Assembly: GCA_050084985.1 (NCBI GenBank)
Contig: JBITNC010000001.1
Span: 158,658,001-158,722,000 of the forward strand
Direction: 5' to 3'
DNA: 64,000 nt
DNA from: Nageia nagi
Taxonomy: Eukaryota; Pinophyta
Both the position numbers and the translations under genes were made by a program. The notes beneath the pieces are model-generated. The model made no database searches and was not told the origin of the DNA. It saw only the letters and a list, made by a program, of their open reading frames with translations. The stretch's first letter is position 1, and each line of letters starts with the position of its first letter. Below are positions 23,991-36,441 of the stretch, piece by piece.

Positions 23991-26893
23991 CATAAGAATT
24001 CAAACTTCACTCCCATTTGAGGGTAACTTCAGCAACCCAATAATATCCCTAAGCTTATGGAATTAAGCTTTAGAAAGGAGGTTGGTGAACAAATCAACAA
24101 AGTTCAAGGTTGATGGATAATACTCTAGGTGTATGATGCCATCAAGAACTTTCTCTCTAATGAAATGGGCTTGGATTTCCACATGTTTTGTTCTTTGATG
24201 GAACACAAGATTCTTAGCCAAAGAAATAACCAACTAATTTTTTGAAAAAATCAAATATGAACTAGTTTGCTCATACCCAATTTCTTTTAGAATATGCTTT
24301 AGCTAAATAGCTTCTTGGGATGCAATAGTCATGGTATGGTATTTAGATTCTATGGTGGAAAGAGAAATAGTAGGTTGCTTCTTAGAATCCCAAGAGATAA
24401 CATCTAAACCAATGCTAAAAACATATTTAGAGGTTGAATTCTTATCATCTCTACCTCCTTCATAGTTAGAGTTTGAGAACCTTGAGAGAATAAACATGGG
24501 TAACATAGAATACTTGAGAGCAAGATCCTTCATTTTTGAAATAGATTTAAAGATTTTCTTAATAGCATTAAGGTACTTAACATATGATTTTTACATGAAT
24601 CATGCTATTAAATTAATTACCTATAAGCTATAGCATTAGCCAACTGAAAGTTGGAGCTAAGAGAAATAATGATTCTAGGAGAGACTAGGATTGTAGCATA
24701 TCTACACTCCTTCATTCCAAAATTCTATAAGATGTATGATATATACTTTGATTAACTAAGATAAGTGCAATCCTTGTATTTATATACTTACATTCCAAGG
24801 TATTAGTACAAGAGACCAAGATCAATCATTTCAAACGTTGCCTTAAGTTTAGATATGCACTCTTGAATGATTTCATCATTATTTCTAGTAATCAAAAGAT
24901 CATCCACATAAAGGAGAATCAAGACCATGTCTTTTCCTTGATTGAGCACATATAAATTAGAGTTTAAAAAGCACTTGAAGAAACTAATGTTTGCAAAGTA
25001 CCCTAAAATCTTCTTGTACTAGACTCTAAGTGCTTGCTTAAGTTCATATAATGACTTTTTTAGTTTGCACACAAATGACTCTTTGCCTTTCCCAATACAC
25101 CCTTCTAGTTAATTCATGAAGATTTTCACATCTAAGTCACCATTGAAAAATGGACTCTTGATGTCAAGTTGAAAAAATTTCCATCCTTGAGTTGCTAAAA
25201 GAGAAATGATTATCCTCATAGTAGGCATCTTTTCCATGGGAGCAAAGGTTTACTCATAATCTACACCATATTTCTAAGCAAAACCTTTAGCTACTAACCT
25301 TACCTTGTATTTATCAATATCTTCAATTTAATTGTACTTGATCTTATAGATCCACTTATTTCTAATCACATTTTCTCAATGGGATAAGAAACCAAGTCCT
25401 AAGTTTTATTTTTCATAAGCATCTCATTCTCCACTTTCATGGCTTCTATCTAGCACTCATGCATAGAAGAATCTTTGCAATATGATGGCTCATTCTTGTT
25501 GTCAATTTTGAAAAATAAGGATTTGTTCATGATCATGCTCCTTATTACCCTTTGTATTGGAGAATTTTGCTCCTAAGGTGATTTGTTTACATCAATATCC
25601 AACTAGCTAGGTGCAATTGATGAGTAATCTAGATCATCAACATCCTTATTAGAAGTAGATTCTTTGGAAAGTTCATTGAAATTTCTATCCCTAGAGATGA
25701 ACACCCCTTTGTTAGATAGAGAGTAGAGCCTGTAGCCTCTATGCTGACTATCATAACCCACAAGGATGCATTTTTCAACTCTTATCTAACTTTTCCTTTT
25801 TCTCAAAAATAATGTAGGAGAATGCTTCACAACCAAACACCCTAAGGTGAGAAATGTTGGGTTTTATTTCTAACCTTGCCTCAAAAGAAGTTTTACCTTG
25901 AATAATTCTTGTGGAACACCTATTCAAAGTGTATAGAGTAGTACTCATAACTTCTCCCCATATGAAACTAAGAAGATTGCCCAACATGCATCTAGCCATG
26001 TACATAATTGTCCTATTTTTCCTTTCAACAACACCATTTTGCTGAGGAGTATATGGAATCATAAATTGCCTCTTGATTTCATACTTAGTGTAATAGACAT
26101 TGAATTCATTGCTATTATATTCTTCCCATTATTTTATCTCAACATCTTGATTTTAAGGTTAGTCTAATTTTCAACTAAGGCCTTAAAATTCTTAAAACTC
26201 TCAAAGGTTTGATCTTTATGCTCAAGTAGATAAAGTCATCCTACTAAAGTCATCAATGAAGGTCAAGATGTAACATGCTCCCCTAAGAGACTTAGTCTAA
26301 AATAGACTCATCAAATCTGAATGCACAAGTTGAAGAGGTTGAGCTGCTCTTATTGCTTTATCTTTTTCAAACCTTTATCTATTCATATTACCAAGGATGC
26401 ACTTTTCACATAGAACAATTGAATATGAAATTCAAGGTAAACCTTCTATAAGTTCTTAATTTTTTATGACTTGAATACTCTTGTGATTAAGGTGCTCTAA
26501 GTGTTGGTGCTAATGATTGCCTCTATAATATACATTTGTAGCAAGACACATCTTTGTTGGAACTTGATCCACAATGTAAAGATCATCTTTCACTTACCCT
26601 TTAACTAGTGTGGTAAGTCCTTTCTTAATGCACCATGATTGAGAGTTGAACTCAAAAGAGTACCATTTCCTTGCAACTTGAATCATAGAGAGAAGGTTCA
26701 TCCTAAGCTTAGGAACATAGAGCATATTTTCAAGAACCTTTCCATGAATCAACACACTCCCAATGCCTTGGAATTCTAAAATAGAATTATCACCTATCAT
26801 AACTGCATCTTTCTTATACTTTGTGAAAGTTCTCAAACTTGTCTTTTTCAAAGCATAGGTGATTAATGCAACCAAAATCATCAATATAATCAA
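23991..26893 (-). pseudogene. pol: Copia pol pseudogene (protease-integrase-RT-RNase H)
   Basis: Minus-strand frames give, in order: the protease flank at 26893-26594 (EFQGIGSVLIHGK, LYVPKLRMNLLSMIQVAR); pre-integrase and integrase, including MIPYTPQQNGVVERKNRT at 26062-26009 and HLRVFGCEAFSY; reverse transcriptase with LLYVDDLLITRNND near 24890-24925; and RNase H with TISLSTIESKYHTMT at about 24370-24330 and KNLVFHQRTKHVEIQAHF. The enzymes would copy element RNA to DNA and insert it. Numerous stops and several frameshifts interrupt RT and the integrase core, so no active enzyme can be made. The catalytic D of the protease falls in a damaged segment. Confidence 0.85.
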
Positions 26894-27780
26894 TCAAAAA
26901 AATATGATTCATGGAGTAGAGAGCAACAGTAAATCCAACTTTTATATTCTTGATTATTTCCATCAAACTTTGCCTTAGGATTTGGTTTGCTTGCCTTACT
27001 TTTTCCATCTCTTTTCTTGAAAATTTTTTTGTTGCCATTGTTGTCATTATTTTTGTGGTTACCATTGTTGTTGCCCCTTTTCTCAAACCTTTTGGAGGAA
27101 GAAGGATAAGATTTCTTATGATGATTGGAATTCTTCTTGAAAAGAGTTTTGGTTGCTCCTAGAGCAATATTATTATCCTTTAGAGAAGAAATCAACATCT
27201 TTTTGTTAAGATTTTTCTCATGCTTCAAAAGGAACCTAGAAAGATTCTCAAAGGAGAAGACTTCTTCTTCATCACTAAGCCTAGTTTTAATTACCATTAT
27301 AAAGTTACCAAATTTAAAAGAAATGCTTTGAAGAATGATTAAGATCATGAACTCATCATTGATCCAATTGCACCCATAAGTAACAAGTTGGGTCTTAAGG
27401 TCAATGATTTTGTTCAAGTAGATGGCAACATTTTCATCTTCCCCTTAATGAGATTGAAGCAATTTTTGAAGGATAGTAAACCTTCTAGAAAACTTAGATC
27501 CAAGATAAATCTTCTTATGCTTATCCCAATCTTCATTTGTTGAGGTTGAGGTTAAAATCATAAGGAGCACATCATCTAACATTGCATGGAAAATCATAGA
27601 GGTTGCTAACTCATTCTTCATGTTGTATGTCTTAAGTGCCTTCTCATTTGTAGGAGCAACTAGATTCTCATTCACTATTTACCAAATATTCCTTACCTAT
27701 AATTCAATTCTCATCCAAGGTTCCCAAATGCCAAAGTTGGAATCGTTAAGAATGTGCTTAGGTAAAAAGGTGTCTCTCAT
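26890..27780 (-). pseudogene. gag: Copia gag pseudogene
   Basis: The reading frame begins at an ATG near 27780 (about 20 codons later NDSNFGIWEPWMRIEL, the N-terminal gag pattern) and passes through stops into ALKTYNMKNELATSMI (27640-27590) of the UBN2 gag family. The 175-codon open part at 27417-26890 is the gag C-terminus: FENLSRFLLKHEKNLNKK, followed by a Lys/Asn/Gly-rich basic tail. The zinc knuckle that should follow is not intact: the tail ends YKSWIYCCSLLHESYFFD. The protein would coat element RNA. At least two frame breaks separate the halves. Confidence 0.8.
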
Positions 27781-30700
27781 TTGCTACACAAGAATGTAAA
27801 TAAATAATAAGCATGCAATTCAAAAAATAACATTACATGTTAAGTTTTAATCTAAATAAATAATATATTTTAAATTTAACAACAAGGACATGCTTGATTT
27901 ATTTCACAAGAGTAGATGTTTACAACTCAAATATACATATAATGTACCCAAATATAAAGAACCATAGATGTAGGGTGACATTATTGAGGCTTATTTTTTT
28001 TTATCTAAAATTAGGCTTTCACCTAGATGCTTGCAAGGTGGAGCCTAGGTACTACCAATTCTCAACTAGTTCACCTTGGATAGTATTATACTCTCACAAG
28101 GAGAAGTACCTACTATTTTTCAATGTTATGCTGTTATTGGATTGGCCAACTTATTAACCTTGATTAAGTTTCAATTTTTCCTCCTAGGTTATCAGGATAA
28201 TCCCTAAATGGACATGCAAACATGTGGTATCACTACACATATGCCTGTCTACCTATTGGAGTTATATCTTGACCAATAGAGGACTTAGAGGCATTGATAG
28301 GCATAAAATTTTCACCATTTAGATCATTTTACTTAAAAGCTCTAGTCTATCTATCCTCATCTCATGGCTCCTCAAACAAGTCATGTTGCAGAATGTATTT
28401 ATGGATGTGTTCATTTTAGAGGGTTGCTCATTTCAATGTTTGTGATTTTGCATAAGTAAATAAAGCAAAAGTGTGAAATATGAAGTAAAAGAGTATAAGT
28501 AAAAACATCATCCATTTGTAATTTGAAACCTAAGAGTCCAATGGGTTTTATTTACTAACCCCTAAATGACATCTTTATATCAATCCTTATTTTACATAAG
28601 TCCATTACATACTTTGCATAAGGAAGTAAAATTAGGTAGTTATCAAATGCATCATTCCCATAACTTGCACAAGTCCAATTACTTTGTATAAGAATAAAAT
28701 ACTTAGCATGCATCATTCTATAGCTTAAAAATTAATTAATAAGCATGCATCATTCCAAAAAGTTAAGCATACATCATAGGTCAATTTATCACTTTGCAAA
28801 AGAAGGATAAATATTCAATTTCTATAACTAAACAAACTTTAAGGACGCATAAGCTTGCATTCATAGCATTGCATTAAAGATATAAAATTTTTAAGTATTG
28901 TATAAGAATCAACACTTAAAACTAAGTACTAGTCTTGTCATATGCCATATCTAGATACAAATTGAAGTAAAATTTATAAAAATTCCCCCTCTTTTACTTA
29001 AAGATTTATCCCTAAAGATAGCATACTAGGATTAAAAAAATTGCATGCTAACAAATTTTCTTCTAAGTATTAAAAAATTATCCCCATTAGAGATAAAAGA
29101 AATACTTAGTATGCAAAGTTTCCTTTTTATAAGCTTTTACAAGTACTAAAGTATTTTTACAATAGTAAAAATTTCACATTTAACTATTTAAGTACATGCA
29201 AAAAACTCATCTTCCCTCTTTTTAAGGTAAAAATAAAAGTATCAAATATATTATCAAGGCATTCATTAATTTTAGCACTAAAAAAAATACCTTAAGAAAT
29301 ACTCTCCAAGCAAAAAAAATAAATAATCCATCATTTTCTTACTCTACCTCAAGTCAAAGATTTAAATACAGAGGATAATCATTAAAGAAAAAAATAAGGC
29401 GTATGGACATCCATTGCCAATTTAAATAGCTTTGCAATAAATATTGCTTGCAAGGAAAGAAAAGGTCATCTACCTAAAAAATAATAAATGGAGTGGTAGG
29501 TGTATTTATTAAAAAAACTTACACACATAGATAAAAAAGGTTAAAAATATAAAAAAGGAGATGCCAAGCAGCTAACAGAGAAGAGTGCATCATGGAGGGA
29601 GAAAAGGTCATGCAGAGGTCACAAAAGGAGCCATAGAGAGGAGAGCAGATAAGGAGGCCATAGAGTGGAGGCAAGAGGATGAGAGGAGGGAGGAAGGTTG
29701 CATAAAGGTCTTTCAACACTCCCAAAGGTGAGTATAGGGTGTGAGGAGGTGGAGACATAGGTGAGGAGAGTTTGTCAATAGAGGAGGAGAGGAGAGTTAG
29801 AAGTGGGTAGTAAACACCATATAGGGTAACAAATGTCATGCAAGGTAGTAGATGTTGTGTAGGATGGCCTACTAAGCTACTAGAAGTCAAGGAGTCTAAG
29901 GTCACAATGAAGGGGGTTGAAGGGCTAAAGAGTGATGCCTCAAGGAGATAAAATGCATTGTAGAGGGACAACTAAGTGGTTGAACATAAAGGACAGTGTG
30001 ATGGAGTAGAAGGCTTAGATTTCTCCAAATAAAAATATGTCTAAAACCTAGAAACATTCCTACATAGGAGGTCTGATTGCCCACCTGAGCTCACAAAGGG
30101 AAGGGATGGGGGGTGTGGCTATTAGAGGTGAACGATAGGCCATCCACTCGTAAAACTCATCTCTTCTCTCTACTATGCATCACATAGAGTTCTACCAGGG
30201 GAAGGTGAGCGAACATGCCAACAGAGATGAAGTCATCAATATGGATGGTCAACCCACCCAATTTACATTAAAAAATGTATTTTTCTAAATATAATACAAG
30301 CATTTTCCTCACAAGGTTGTATAATATATTGCAAATGACTAATTTATTTTCCAATGCAAAGTCAATTTTTGTAAAAAAGTGCTTCAAAAAAATTTGTGAA
30401 ATATTGCAATTTGTTCACTAAGCTTTCCCAAATTTTTAAAAGGAAAAAAAAGTATTAATCTTACAAAATTGCATCATAATTTTTAATTAATTTTTAGGCA
30501 TATTTTGTAATATTACAAAGTACTATCACCTTTGTAATATTACACAAATTTTTATATAGTAATCCCTTAAAAAAATGTAGCAATTAAAATAATTGCAAGT
30601 AACATAAGAGGATAGCTTAAACTAAAAATTTTGTAATTTTTTTAGCCATATTATGCTTCAAAGGCACTAACACATAACAACTAATATGTTAGTAGCATAA

Positions 30701-30859
30701 TGTACCAAGAAAAATAATAACTAAGAGTAAAGAAATTTATACCTTCTCTTAGTTTTACCTCAACAATGAAATGGAGAGATGAGGTGTAGAATAAGGAATG
30801 AAAATCACCAAGCTATAGTAGAAGAGCCTCAACACCAAGAAGAAGAGCTACCACACCAA
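27781..30859 (-). mobile_element. Long leader of the copia element
   Basis: About 3.1 kb between primer site and gag, where copia elements usually have a few hundred bases at most. The stretch at 29519-29971 is open on the minus strand for 150 codons but is pyrimidine-rich (Leu, Ser, Pro runs: LLTLLSSSIDKLSSPMSPPP) and looks compositional. The sub-block 28560-29000 has repeated 'gcatgcatcatt' words. Part of the right end aligns with the leader at 1-1369, so at least that part is native. A nested, unrecognised insertion remains possible. Confidence 0.6.
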
Positions 30860-30872
30860 GCTTTGATACCAA
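30860..30872 (-). other. Primer binding site (initiator Met tRNA type)
   Basis: The minus strand reads TTGGTATCAAAGC two bases inside the 5' LTR, near-identical to the plant initiator-Met tRNA complement TGGTATCAGAGC. Confidence 0.85.
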
Positions 30873-30874
30873 TT

Positions 30875-31378
30875 TGAAGGAACTAACACTAACACATAAT
30901 TCTTAAAGGACCAAGATCACAAGGAAGCTCACTCATTCATCTTTAAGAAATCAAGCATAAACACCCTCACAAGATAACTCAAGAGATAAAGTGGTTTTTC
31001 CAACTAGGAGTACATCCACTAACTAGATCTTAATCTATTCACAAACATGAGCTTTTTAAAAATCTCCTAATCTCATATCCTAAATACTATCCTATAACAT
31101 AACTTTACTTCAAAAATTGGTGTGTGATCACAAAGAGGGAGCCTTCTATTTATAGGCCAAAATCCTTCTTTGGATCACCCTTTTACCCAATGTACAAAGG
31201 CATGACATGCAACACCCTTTTACCCTAGGGGCATGCTCATGATATGGAGTGTAGGACAAGTTACATTATCATATTCACTTAAATGCTTAAGGTATGTAAT
31301 GACACCCTTAAGTATTAGTGAATTTATAAAGAGGATTATTATGAGAACCTTTACAATAATGCATTATAGATTCCAACA
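30875..31378 (-). mobile_element. 5' LTR of the 8.6-kb copia element
   Basis: A 504-bp LTR with intact TG...CA ends (tgaagg...ccaaca). Followed at once by the AAGGT target duplication. Confidence 0.9.
31145..31157 (-). promoter_or_regulatory. LTR TATA box
   Basis: Minus strand reads TATAAATAGAAGG. The same core lies at the same place in the other three LTRs (about 1650-1662, 23038-23050, 43934-43946), so it is the likely RNA polymerase II core promoter of the family. Transcription would start roughly 30 bases further left on the plus-strand map. Confidence 0.65.
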
Positions 31379-31383
31379 AAGGT
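31379..31383. repeat. Target site duplication (right), AAGGT
   Basis: Matches 22766-22770 exactly and abuts the CA end of the 5' LTR. Confidence 0.85.
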
Positions 31384-33269
31384 ATCCCCTACAAAGTTAG
31401 TTTCAATTTCAAGTAAATATATTTAATTCATATCTTGAGTGAACATAGGAATTAAAAAACCATACAAAATTATGATGGTATACTTCAACATGAAATATTA
31501 GTTTCCCTTCTTAGTGTCAACTAAAATTTAGCACACAGTTGGACTCAATCAAGAGATCTATGTACTCTTAATTCTACACCAAACATGTACTAAAAATTAT
31601 ATAAAAAAATTTTAATAACTGGTGGTCTCCCTAACCTTTTTCAATATCACCATATCAATACTTATTCATCCAATATCATATTAGAAGTCTAGATTGATGT
31701 TTGAAAATAATTGTTGTTATTGATATAAGATAATCCACATTAAGTGGGAGTAGAAAAAAAATCCACATTTATATTAAGATCCTCCAATTTCCTTTCCATC
31801 AAAGTCAACAAAGCATCTACCCAATCAAAAATTATTTTTCCTCCATCAGAGAGACATCGTATGGATGGATCATATATTTTATATTAAAGCTAGAAATAAT
31901 AGTTATTATGGTAAATAGATCATAGGTCTACTTTTTAAATCTCATGATGGCAAAATTTTGTTTAGGATCTTATTGATGGGTTTATTTAATATTTTATTTA
32001 ATCAAGTTAATACAATATTATCTTTGTTATACAAGGTCAACTCTTTCTCTAAAGAGAACCTCTTTTTTGACATCTCCACTTTTGAAATTATCAAAGTTTC
32101 ATGAATTACACAATGTGCATTATTTAAGAGGGGAGAATTATCTATTTTATACATAGTTATGATATTTTTATCATAGTGGGTAGAATATTCTCTAATGAGA
32201 TCAAGGAAATGATGCATCATTCTAAGCACAAATAAGTTTGCATGTGTAGTGTGAGGAACTTGTACATATGAGATATACTCTTATGTGGATTAGCTTTTAT
32301 TATATCTCTAAGTTTTCCAAAATTGATGAATTTTGTATATATAATATATAAAAAATCATCCATATAGCCCCTTTTAGTCACCAAGTTGACTTTTTTGTTA
32401 TGGTGTTGCTTGCCTTATTCCTTGTTCTCCTAGATGCCATCATTTCCTAGTTTTGGATGGGAACTTATCAACTTCACATTTCTTATCTTCAAGAATTATG
32501 TGAATTTATAAACTCAATGTAAAAACATGTTTAAGCATCAAGAATCCTAAAGTATTCCTCTAATGTTTCCCCCTTCTATTTATATATTATTTGGTACATG
32601 TGAGAGTAATGGCTCTAGCTTTAGTAGGTTTTATATCCTTAAATTGTCAATTTAGAAAATCTCCATGTTTAACATCTTTCTTCATTTGGTATAAGAGCTT
32701 GCAAAATATTTTCATACCATGGTAGGTAAGCATAGTATTTATAGTCAATATCATTGATTTTGATTTATTATGGACCTTGATTAATTGTAAAATAATAAAA
32801 GCTAATGTATATGTGGGTAATTTATATATTTTATAGATCACTCATAGTCATTTTATTAGGCTAAAGCATATGTATTTTGATGAAATTCATTAACAAGGAT
32901 GTTCCATGTATAATAATTGGTGAGATTTTTCAACTTATATGCATTATATTCTCAAACATCCAAGATTATATATGTAATTCTCCATAATAAATCAAACTTT
33001 TAGTACTTGCCAAGTTATGCATGAAGTTATTCCCATTTAAATACCACATATCTAACATGAAATTAAACACCACATATTTTTTTTTTTATGGTTAAACCAA
33101 CTTTTAATATTTTTTACCTATGCCATAGATTTTAAAATCACTTATTTTTGTCTTTTGCTAAATGAAGAAGTTAGTTCATTTGAGATTCTAAGGGTTTGAA
33201 CTCTAAAAATCCATATTCTTAGAGGAACTACATCATTGAAAGCTCTAGATAAATCAATAAAAATACCTT

Positions 33270-33311
<42 letters not shown>

Positions 33312-36149
33312 TAATGATATAGTGTAGATTCTTATTGGTGGAATTAGATTTTCCATTTCATTAAAAATAGAAATTGTATGATTATGAAAATTATTTTCCA
33401 CCATTATGAGAAACTAGCAGTTGTTGATGAAATAATTATGGAAATGAAGTTTGAGAGGTGAAGGAAATGAAATATACCTTTGAAGAGGAAGGAAATTACC
33501 TCTTCATACAAGAAATATCTAATGATGGTTTTTTGAATCTTCGAAAATTATGTAAATATACAAAATAAAACTTCAAAAGATGCAAATATAATAAAAATAG
33601 TAACTTAAATACTTTTATCATTTTATTAAATTATTTTATTGACTAAAGGATATTTTTTATGGGAATGGAATGATTGAAAACCTAAGCCCTCTATCTAATA
33701 AGAAATGTCTAAACATCCCTACCCACCACAACCATAAAAGATGAGGTGATAGGGTATCTTAGGACTTTTGTCAAATACAAAAATATCCATCTATTCAAAT
33801 TAAATATTGTTTGTAAGAAATAGAACTAAAAGTCAAACATGAAATATAAATTTCATAACTAACACTCACTCAACATAATAAAACTACATTTTAATACATT
33901 ACAACATGCATGCATGATTAGACTTTTAAACATATTCCCAAAAGAACTTGCATTCTCTCTCTTTTTTTTTGTTTTTAAATTTTACTAAATTACCTTTTTA
34001 TATTTGATTGAATAACCTCATTTTTAGGATACATACTCCTCTTGCTCCTACCTTATTTGTCTATTGTACCTACAAGATACCACAAGATCTTTCTCAGATG
34101 ATAGGTATCTCTTAAATAATTAGTGAATATATAAATAAATAATAATCTTTTCCTAGAAATCACATCTATTGTGGAAAAAGATAGGCATATCTCTTCACAA
34201 ATTATTTCAAAGATAGAAGTAATTGAGATTTATTAAAGGCATAACATGCATATTACAAATATGATTATATTAAGGGAATAGTATCCATCTAATTTTATAT
34301 AACCTCTTCATCACAGATTATTTGGAAAATTACTATTGAGCTTAATAGAATCATGAAGGCCCAATAATTCTCTAATATAGTCATGCCTAAATGGCAAACA
34401 TAAGATACAAAATATAGTAATGTCAGACATGAAAATAATCTCATTTCTATTTTACAATTCGTAACATAAGTTATGATGAATCATAATGCAAATGCTTCAT
34501 TTCATTTTTAATCTAAAAATGATTAAATCTAGGTTACTATTCAACTTAGTTTTAATAGTGACTTGAATATTATCCACTTGCTTAACAAGTAATCATACAA
34601 TCATATACCTCAACTTCCTCATGCAGTGCATATATATATGTAGCTATATAGTTATTCCCATTTGATCATGAATTCAAAAATATAAAACATAATCCTTAAT
34701 TATTTGTTCAATACATGTTCATCCTATCATCTAGTAGTATAATACATACTTATATATACATATCAATTCAACATTAGTATATCATATTCTTTTATGACTA
34801 GATTATCAGTTTAAACAATTGCAAAATATATAGTATACTTTCATAACATGATTTTTGTTATATCTAAGTACAAATACCAATATATACATAGATAATATGA
34901 TATTTATATAATGTTCATAGAAATACCACTATGATATATTTGAAAAATATATTTTGGTGTAACTTAATAATAAGGTACTATCCTTCCAATATGCATGGTA
35001 TTATTACATTGCATAGTTTTACTTTATATTACAATATCATGGTAATGTTCATGTCATACTTGCATAGCCTAAGTTCAAAGTAATATAATATGTATGATAG
35101 CACCTAGCAATACTCATGCATAGTCTAAGCATATGATAGGAGTAAATATTTTTCAAGTTGGAATCACATTTTCATATTTAATAGTCTCATTGTAATATAT
35201 TTACATAATCTTAGTATTGTATTCAATTTTGATATAACATAACATACATAATGACACTAAGCAATTTTCATGTCATATTTGCATAATTTATAGTATCACA
35301 AGGAAATCAACAATTAGGAGATTTGCATTATATATAATGGGGATTATTTGGAGGCTCTTGAATATTTTCAAAAAATATAATTGATTAGTTTTAGATGATA
35401 ATTAATAATCATTTCAAGTATTATGATTGTATGTGCAACTTTTTGCAACTTTAAAATCAGGCACGAACATTCATGGATAATATTTGAGAACTGAGTGAAC
35501 TACATTATGCATGTTATTTATGAAACAACTTTATCCCTAGATATTGGTATATGGGAAGCTATATTTAATTGCCTTGTTTAAATTTCATCAATTTGCTACA
35601 AAAAACTTGCACCTTACATAGAATACATATCATGATCATAAAAAATTCTACTAGAAGTGATGTAGAAGCTATTACCTTGGAGGCTATTGAATTTTGAGCT
35701 CAATTAGTACCCCAAAAGGATTGAAAAGCCTTTATGAATGTAACTCCTACCATTCACAAAGCTTTGGAGCAGCATTCATAAAGGCTTCCCATATTTTTGT
35801 GATACTAAAAGTTTGAGTTAATACCTTTTATGATTACATGTTCTTGATAAAATTCTCCTCTACTATGTTTTGAAATGCTAATAGCATCCGTCGTTCACAC
35901 ACCCAATGCTAAAAAGAAATATAAAGGAAATTTCAGATATTTTTAATAGCGATTGAATATTCATGCACTTGTAAGCATTAAAGACTCATGATGAACAAAT
36001 TTAAAAAATGCAGAAAATAATATCATACTTAATCTCATGATGAACAAACAACATTACATCTATAGAACATAAGAAACATAAAATAAAAAATATAGATGAA
36101 ACATTAAATCTATTAAAGACTAGGGGTTCCTCATCTCCACAACTTTCTT
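31384..36149. other. No clear gene (4.8 kb); weak minus-strand frame at 31990-32841
   Basis: The only stretch with some coding appearance is minus-strand 32841 down to about 32390, where one frame runs about 150 codons with five stops (TYHGMKIFCKLLYQMKKDVK, FKDIKPTKARAITLTCTK), and a 75-codon open piece at 32229-32002. I do not recognise either. A short string GIFIDLSRAFNDVV at about 33261-33220, minus strand, recalls the LINE reverse-transcriptase motif but is too short to call. The remainder is AT-rich with nothing recognisable. Confidence 0.4.
33273..33310. repeat. (CA)19 microsatellite
   Basis: An uninterrupted run of 19 CA units, so likely length-variable between individuals. Confidence 0.95.
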
Positions 36150-36441
36150 TCACGAGTCCCTGCATGAGATGTTCTTCCACCACTCATTCACATTCTTGCT
36201 TGGAGGATTAAACTTCTGGCTGTCCACCTCCATCCACTGTTCAACAATAGCCTTCTCGTTTATTTCTCCATAATATATCTCACAATAGCCCTGGATTCTG
36301 CAAATTAATATAAAACGTCGTAAAAAAACAAGCAATGAAGTATAAGTAATGTAACATTCAGTATTTTGAAAGAGAAGGGAACAGAATTAAACCGAAGAGT
36401 GTGAGATCGCCATCCTGAAAGGCGGGCACCTGCCCGAAGGG
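36150..36441 (-). pseudogene. Phi-class glutathione S-transferase pseudogene fragment (exon 2 and part of exon 3)
   Basis: On the minus strand a splice acceptor (ttttgtgcag) precedes exon 2 at 36441-36393, 49 bp, encoding PFGQVPAFQDGDLTLF. A GT donor, a 95-bp intron (36392-36298) and the acceptor taatttgcag follow. Exon 3 opens so that the junction reads LFESRAIVRYIMEK, the hallmark of phi-class GSTs. In a shifted frame it then continues EKAIVEQWMEVDSQKFNPPS, the start of the C-terminal helical domain. The roughly 15 residues normally between these blocks are missing together with a frameshift, and homology ends soon after NPPS. GSTs of this class conjugate glutathione to xenobiotics and peroxides in the cytosol. 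The catalytic Ser lies in exon 1, which I could not find to the right. Because the intron is kept, it is a DNA-level copy, not a processed one. Confidence 0.8.

Larger units (their letters stand above)
22771..31378 (-). mobile_element. Full-length Ty1/copia retrotransposon, inactive
   Basis: An 8,608-bp element on the minus strand: 5' LTR at 30875-31378, primer site 30860-30872, leader of about 3.1 kb, gag, protease, integrase, reverse transcriptase, RNase H, 3' untranslated region, polypurine tract and 3' LTR at 22771-23275, all between AAGGT repeats. The domain order gag-PR-INT-RT-RH places it in copia. Stops and frameshifts in every domain make it inactive. Three further LTRs of the same family in the window, all in the same orientation, show this was a successful family. 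The leader is long for copia. Confidence 0.9.

Noticed and set aside
29519-29971. 150-codon minus-strand open frame as a real gene
   Set aside because: Pyrimidine-biased strand gives Leu/Ser/Pro-rich low-complexity translation; no domain recognised. Kept only as a note in the copia leader.
33215-33262. LINE reverse-transcriptase motif (GIFIDLSRAFNDVV, minus strand)
   Set aside because: Only about 14 residues, no YxDD motif or other RT block nearby, so too weak to call.
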